Source: Thermococcus sp. (GTDB lineage: Archaea > Methanobacteriota_B > Thermococci > Thermococcales > Thermococcaceae). From it: a stretch of DNA of 9,345 bases. Positions 6,548-9,345 of this stretch are shown here, piece by piece. Numbering within the stretch: position 1 is the first letter of the stretch; every line of letters starts with the position of its first letter. The notes beneath the pieces were generated by a model that worked only from the letters and a program-made list of their open reading frames with translations, was not told the origin of the DNA and did not search any database. Both the position numbers and the translations under genes were made by a program. The stretch spans positions 1 to 9,345 of the forward strand of contig JALSNG010000075.1 in NCBI GenBank assembly GCA_026987155.1, given 5' to 3'.

Positions 6548-7838
6548 CACTATCACCCAAGAGTCTTTTTCCCAGCTCCAAGACAGCCCTTTTGAGGTCT
6601 TTACCATCCACGTTAACAGGCTCGTTGTCGAAATAAACCACCCCCACACCCCTTTCAATCGCCCAGCGAGTTACAACGTCCACCGCAGCGGCCTTGAGTT
6701 CCACCACTACAGCGTCGATTCCCTTGAATGACCTGAGATCGTTCACCAGGAGGGGCCTCTTAGAGAGGTTTGGTGAGACGTATGCAACATCCGCACCGAG
6801 GGACTCCAAGTGGGATTTAGCACGGGGAATCCCCCTCTCACCCGTCATTATGAGGGCTACCCTCCTCCCAGACACATCCCCAAGCGGCCGGGGTAGAAAG
6901 GTTACGAGGTGGATGTCGGCGCGTGGGTTTATTTCCCTTACAATCTTGGAAATACGCTCCGCTTTTCTACCGGCGGCTTCCGTCATAGTAACGACGACAA
7001 TGTCAGCGAGGGATATCCTGAACGGTCCAAAATAACCTTTCAAGTGATCTTCCTTTTGAAGGGCACTTACCACAGTTATGTAGCCGTCCGCTAAATAGGC
7101 GGGAAAAGTGGCCCCGCTGCCCTCGAGTATGATTAGGTTATGCGGCATGTCCTTGGCCATCTCAATGGCTTCATCGACTACGTCAAAAAAAGAGAATCCA
7201 GCCATCCCACCCCCGCACCTTCTACAGCCTATGGTTGTCACCCTCGAGGTGAGGGCATCCTCAAAGTGGTCAGATGCGGCGTGTCTGCCCTTAAGTGCCA
7301 CGTTAAGGAGGTACTCCGGGGTCAGCTGAAAGCTTTCCCCATCCACCAACTCAGGCCTTTCGGGCCCGCCCCGCCCCATTGTGATTATCAATGGTCTTGA
7401 TACCCTCTTTAGAGTCCTCGCCACGAATCCGGCTACGGCAGTTTTTCCAACACGTTTCCCCGTTCCGATAATGGCCACGCTCGGCTTGGGGGGCTTTTTT
7501 AAGGCCTTGGGGCGAAACTCAAAGTCGGCACCCCTATAGGACACTCCATATCTCAGGCACGTGGAAGCTATCCTGAAACGGGCCTCGTAATCGACCACGG
7601 GCTCGTCGCTAAGGTCAACCACCTCCCCGACTTCACCCGATGATACCGCATTCTCCAGGGCTCGGATGGGGTCCCCAAAGTACACGGGTATCCCCAAAAT
7701 ATCCTCCAACTCCCGGGGGTTCCTGAGCTTTTCTTCCCCTCCTAAAAACACTGCACAGCAGACATCCTCCAACCTATTCAGGGCCCATCTGATGACATCA
7801 GGGTAATGCTCCCCATCGATGAGGACGAGTCTTTTCAT
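6531..7838 (-). CDS. cpgS: Cyclic 2,3-diphosphoglycerate synthetase
   Basis: This 435-residue cytoplasmic enzyme is predicted to close 2,3-diphosphoglycerate into cyclic 2,3-DPG with ATP, forming an intramolecular phosphoanhydride. The N-terminal domain (about 1-115, starting MKRLVLIDGEHYPDV) is followed by a P-loop, GTGKRVGKT (125-133), then TMGRGGPERPE (153-163), a cysteine-glycine cluster CRRCGGG (205-211), and LEGSGATFPAYLADG (238-252). These match the cDPG synthetase family, which was characterised in Methanothermus fervidus at a similar length. The start at ATG 7838 follows GGTGGTGGG. It is the first gene of a two-gene operon with 2-phosphoglycerate kinase, which supports the assignment: each alone could be taken for a generic P-loop protein. 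Activity in this organism is inferred. Confidence 0.87.
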   Translation of the reverse strand: MKRLVLIDGEHYPDVIRWALNRLEDVCCAVFLGGEEKLRNPRELEDILGIPVYFGDPIRALENAVSSGEVGEVVDLSDEPVVDYEARFRIASTCLRYGVSYRGADFEFRPKALKKPPKPSVAIIGTGKRVGKTAVAGFVARTLKRVSRPLIITMGRGGPERPELVDGESFQLTPEYLLNVALKGRHAASDHFEDALTSRVTTIGCRRCGGGMAGFSFFDVVDEAIEMAKDMPHNLIILEGSGATFPAYLADGYITVVSALQKEDHLKGYFGPFRISLADIVVVTMTEAAGRKAERISKIVREINPRADIHLVTFLPRPLGDVSGRRVALIMTGERGIPRAKSHLESLGADVAYVSPNLSKRPLLVNDLRSFKGIDAVVVELKAAAVDVVTRWAIERGVGVVYFDNEPVNVDGKDLKRAVLELGKRLLGDSDDTRD

Positions 7839-7866
7839 CCCACCACCAGGCCTGTATTGGCGAAGG

Positions 7867-7880
7867 AGGATTTAACCTTT
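7867..7880 (-). promoter_or_regulatory. TATA-like box for the cDPG operon
   Basis: Read on the - strand the region is AAAGGTTAAATCC, centred about 35 bases ahead of the cpgS ATG at 7838, the same spacing as at other leading genes here. Transcription would start near 7847 with a leader of about ten bases. Confidence 0.45.
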
Positions 7881-8013
7881 GCCTGTTTCAAAACTGCAAG
7901 GATATTGCTTATTTTTTGTAAAAGTTGCAATTGAATAGAGCATGTTTTCTATGGAAAATTGATTGAGGATCCTAACTCCAAGCTGAGAAGCGCCATCCTC
8001 GAATGCCCGGGCG

Positions 8014-8030
8014 GAAAGGGTTATAAACCC
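8014..8030 (+). promoter_or_regulatory. TATA-like box for the histone-fold gene
   Basis: GAAAGGGTTATAAACCC contains a purine-rich BRE-like part followed by TTATAAA. It is centred about 67 bases before ATG 8091, so it predicts a leader of about 40 bases, longer than the other leaders in the window. GGGTT and AACCC flank the centre as a short inverted repeat that a regulator could use. A weaker alternative box, CTTATGAATT, lies at 8039-8048. Confidence 0.5.
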
Positions 8031-8090
8031 AAAGGAACTTATGAATTGTGGCGACCGCCCTTAAGCGGAGCCCCAAAGGAGGTGCATGAC

Positions 8091-8270
8091 ATGGCCGAGT
8101 TGATAGTTAAGTCCAAGGTTAAGGAGCTCGTCAAGAGCTTCGATGAGGGCATGAGGGTTAGCCCAGAATTCTACGACGCACTTGAGGAGGAACTTAAGGT
8201 TCTCGTAGAGAAAGCCGTCAAGAGAGCTCAGGCTGAGGGCAAGAAGACCCTCTACGCCAGACACGTTTGA
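8091..8270 (+). CDS. Short histone-fold protein (face-to-face/DUF1931-like), very short third helix
   Basis: A 59-residue basic-acidic protein with the outline of a histone fold: helix 1 about 4-17 (LIVKSKVKELVKSF), loop with MRVSPE (21-26), long helix 2 about 27-49, and the loop GKKTLYARHV (50-59), matching the RKT-x-x-A-x-D/H-V ending of loop 2 in archaeal histones. The chain stops where helix 3 would start, as in the short face-to-face histones described from archaea (HTkC of Thermococcus kodakarensis) and the small histone of Bdellovibrio. Such proteins form dimers or tetramers but lack the surface used for long nucleosome-like stacks. ATG 8091 is clear: GGAGGTG lies 6 bases before it. 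The frame is open back to 7959, but that extension has no family resemblance. Role in DNA binding is inferred. Confidence 0.78.
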   Translation: MAELIVKSKVKELVKSFDEGMRVSPEFYDALEEELKVLVEKAVKRAQAEGKKTLYARHV

Positions 8271-8286
8271 AGCCCTTTTCTCAGAT

Positions 8287-8301
8287 ACATTTTTATTATT
8301 C
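8287..8301 (+). promoter_or_regulatory. TATA-like box for the hydrolase gene; T-rich end of the histone transcript
   Basis: ACATTTTTATTATTC is centred about 33 bases before ATG 8327 and fits a promoter with a very short leader. The same T-rich stretch, with CTTTT at 8276-8280, could also end the histone-gene transcript, since archaeal RNA polymerase stops at T-runs without a required hairpin. Confidence 0.45.
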
Positions 8302-8326
8302 CCTTCCAACTTCACATGGTGGAACT

Positions 8327-9205
8327 ATGGGTCTACGCACGTTTAATGAACGCCTCTACTTCTATCCCGGCAGTCCCGGAACGCTCCTCAAAGTTAACGA
8401 CGGGGGAGCTGTCATCGTTGACCCCGGGCATGGAAGTGGGAGACACAAGGACCTCAGGAGGGAGGTCAGAAAGCTCGGGCTCGAGATAAAAGCTCAGCTC
8501 GCAACTCACGGTCACGCGGATCACATCGCAGTGGCACCCCGAATAAACGCCCCTCTCTTCATCCACAGGTTCGAGTTCTCCATAGCGGAGAGTCCCCTCA
8601 ACAGGGAGCTTCTCACCTTCGGCTCAAAGGCGCCAGAAGGGTTCCTCGTCTTCCAGTTTCCGGAGGAGGTTAAAGTTCATGCAGTCTTTGAGTGGGGGGA
8701 CGAACTATTTGGCTTAAAGACCATCAGGCTGAACGGCCACTCCCCTGGAATGACGGGATTCTTAGACGAACAATCCGGCGTGATATATGCGGGGGATGCC
8801 TTCTTCGGTGAGAGGGTGATAGAGGCCGTCGGCCTTCCGTACCTCGTCGATCCAGAGTTATTTAAAGCTTCAATTAAAGAACTACAGAATTATGCAGAAA
8901 GGGGCTTCCTGCTCATACCATCCCACGGAAAGGCCGTAAAGGGTGGAGAGGCGATTGAACTGCTCGACTTTAATCTCAACCGCGTCGAGGAAATGGGGGA
9001 ACTCATCCTAAGACTCCTCGAAAACCCCATGGGGCTCGATGAGCTGGCCTTCAAAATTATGGGACATTACCGGGTCGAGGTGACACCCCCAAAACTCGCC
9101 CTCAACCTCATGCCGCTTAGGGCCTTCATAGCGACACTGTACAACGAGGGGAAGATTGAGGCCGTCGTTGAGAATGGACTGAAGTGGAGGGTTAGGAGAG
9201 ATTGA
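8327..9205 (+). CDS. Metallo-beta-lactamase-fold hydrolase
   Basis: A 292-residue MBL-fold protein with the complete set of metal ligands: HGHADH (61-66: His61, His63, Asp65, His66), GHSPG (His138), AGD (Asp157) and SHG (His200), so it should bind two metal ions and be active. After the catalytic domain (about 1-215) comes a helical C-terminal region (about 220-292) ending in a K-W-R-V-R-R stretch, resembling the winged-helix-like tail of LACTB2/glyoxalase-II-like members. The substrate is not readable; thioester, phosphodiester or RNA hydrolysis are all possible for this fold. The start at ATG 8327 follows GGTGGA by 3 bases; upstream in-frame codons run into the promoter. There is no signal peptide. 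Its 3' end overlaps a convergent frame by 14 bases. Confidence 0.88.
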   Translation: MGLRTFNERLYFYPGSPGTLLKVNDGGAVIVDPGHGSGRHKDLRREVRKLGLEIKAQLATHGHADHIAVAPRINAPLFIHRFEFSIAESPLNRELLTFGSKAPEGFLVFQFPEEVKVHAVFEWGDELFGLKTIRLNGHSPGMTGFLDEQSGVIYAGDAFFGERVIEAVGLPYLVDPELFKASIKELQNYAERGFLLIPSHGKAVKGGEAIELLDFNLNRVEEMGELILRLLENPMGLDELAFKIMGHYRVEVTPPKLALNLMPLRAFIATLYNEGKIEAVVENGLKWRVRRD

Positions 9206-9344
9206 AAACCGTTAGGAACTTCCAAAGGGGGACTACATCTATTTTAACTCCCCCTTCGGTTACCTCGTTCTCATCTTCCCAAGTGATAACCAGACCCCTC
9301 CGCATCATGAGCAATTTTGCCACGCGAACTATGTTTCCAACCTC
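9192..9344 (-). CDS. Probable 3' end of an unidentified gene (partial)
   Basis: An uninterrupted - strand frame enters from the right edge and codes for 50 residues before a TAA at 9194-9192. The reading includes NIVRVAKLLMM, GLVITWEDE and VPLWKFLTVFNLS, and it is the only long open frame in the 140 bases after the hydrolase gene; one other - strand frame closes quickly with TGA and another with TAG. The two adjacent ATGs inside have no ribosome binding site, so the true start is probably beyond the window. I do not recognise the family. The tail overlaps the convergent hydrolase gene by 14 bases, which fits the packing seen elsewhere here. Confidence 0.5.
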   Translation of the reverse strand, partial: EVGNIVRVAKLLMMRRGLVITWEDENEVTEGGVKIDVVPLWKFLTVFNLS

Positions 9345-9345
9345 C

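Noticed and set aside
6548..6658. N-terminal extension of 2-phosphoglycerate kinase by 37 residues
   Set aside because: The extension is tryptophan-rich, unrelated to the family, and coincides with the last part of the synthetase in another frame; ATG 6547 has a good ribosome binding site.
7959..8090. N-terminal extension of the histone-fold protein by 44 residues
   Set aside because: It covers the promoter and the leader; GGAGGTG just before ATG 8091 fixes the start.
7839..8090. Thermococcales glycolytic motif (TATCAC-N5-GTGATA) expected near sugar-phosphate genes
   Set aside because: I looked for both halves at the correct spacing ahead of the cDPG operon and did not find it.

Overview
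The window looks like chromosomal DNA of a hyperthermophilic euryarchaeon of the order Thermococcales, most likely Thermococcus or a close relative. The signs are a complete archaeal ABCE1/Rli1 gene with eight Fe-S cysteines, dense packing with overlapping stop and start codons, ribosome binding sites of the GGTGA/GGAGGTG type, and A/T-rich TATA-like boxes about 35 bases ahead of most leading genes. The species assignment is inference from recognised protein families; no database search was done. I see no rRNA, tRNA, CRISPR array, insertion sequence or phage gene.

Left part (+ strand): abce1 (72-1841), the ribosome-recycling ATPase, is followed by a HypE/AIR-synthase-family gene that lacks the C-terminal cysteine of true HypE (1912-2904). 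Next comes a tight three-gene cluster: a stand-alone class II glutamine amidotransferase with an N-terminal Met-Cys (2949-3740), a protein made of two CBS domains (about 3757-4164), and a protein of two tandem metallophosphoesterase domains whose second copy has altered metal-binding motifs (4170-5681). The last two genes overlap at the ribosome binding site and are probably translated together.

Middle part (- strand): a two-gene operon for cyclic 2,3-diphosphoglycerate, a compatible solute known from hyperthermophilic methanogens. cpgS-like cyclic 2,3-DPG synthetase (7838 to 6531) comes first and 2-phosphoglycerate kinase (6547 to 5678) overlaps its end by 17 bases. Together they would turn 2-phosphoglycerate into 2,3-DPG and then cyclic 2,3-DPG. 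This operon converges on the metallophosphoesterase gene, and the two stop codons share the four bases TTAA.

Right part: a 252-base divergent intergenic region (7839-8090) leads to a 59-residue histone-fold protein with almost no third helix (8091-8270), then a metallo-beta-lactamase-fold hydrolase with a C-terminal helical/winged-helix-like region (8327-9205). At the right edge an open frame on the - strand (9192-9344) is probably the 3' end of a gene that starts beyond the window.

Most noteworthy: the amidotransferase/CBS/double-phosphoesterase cluster as a possible undescribed nucleotide-linked module, the swapped GHND motif in the second phosphoesterase domain, a G-rich and self-complementary start region in the CBS gene, the cDPG operon outside methanogens, and the short histone.
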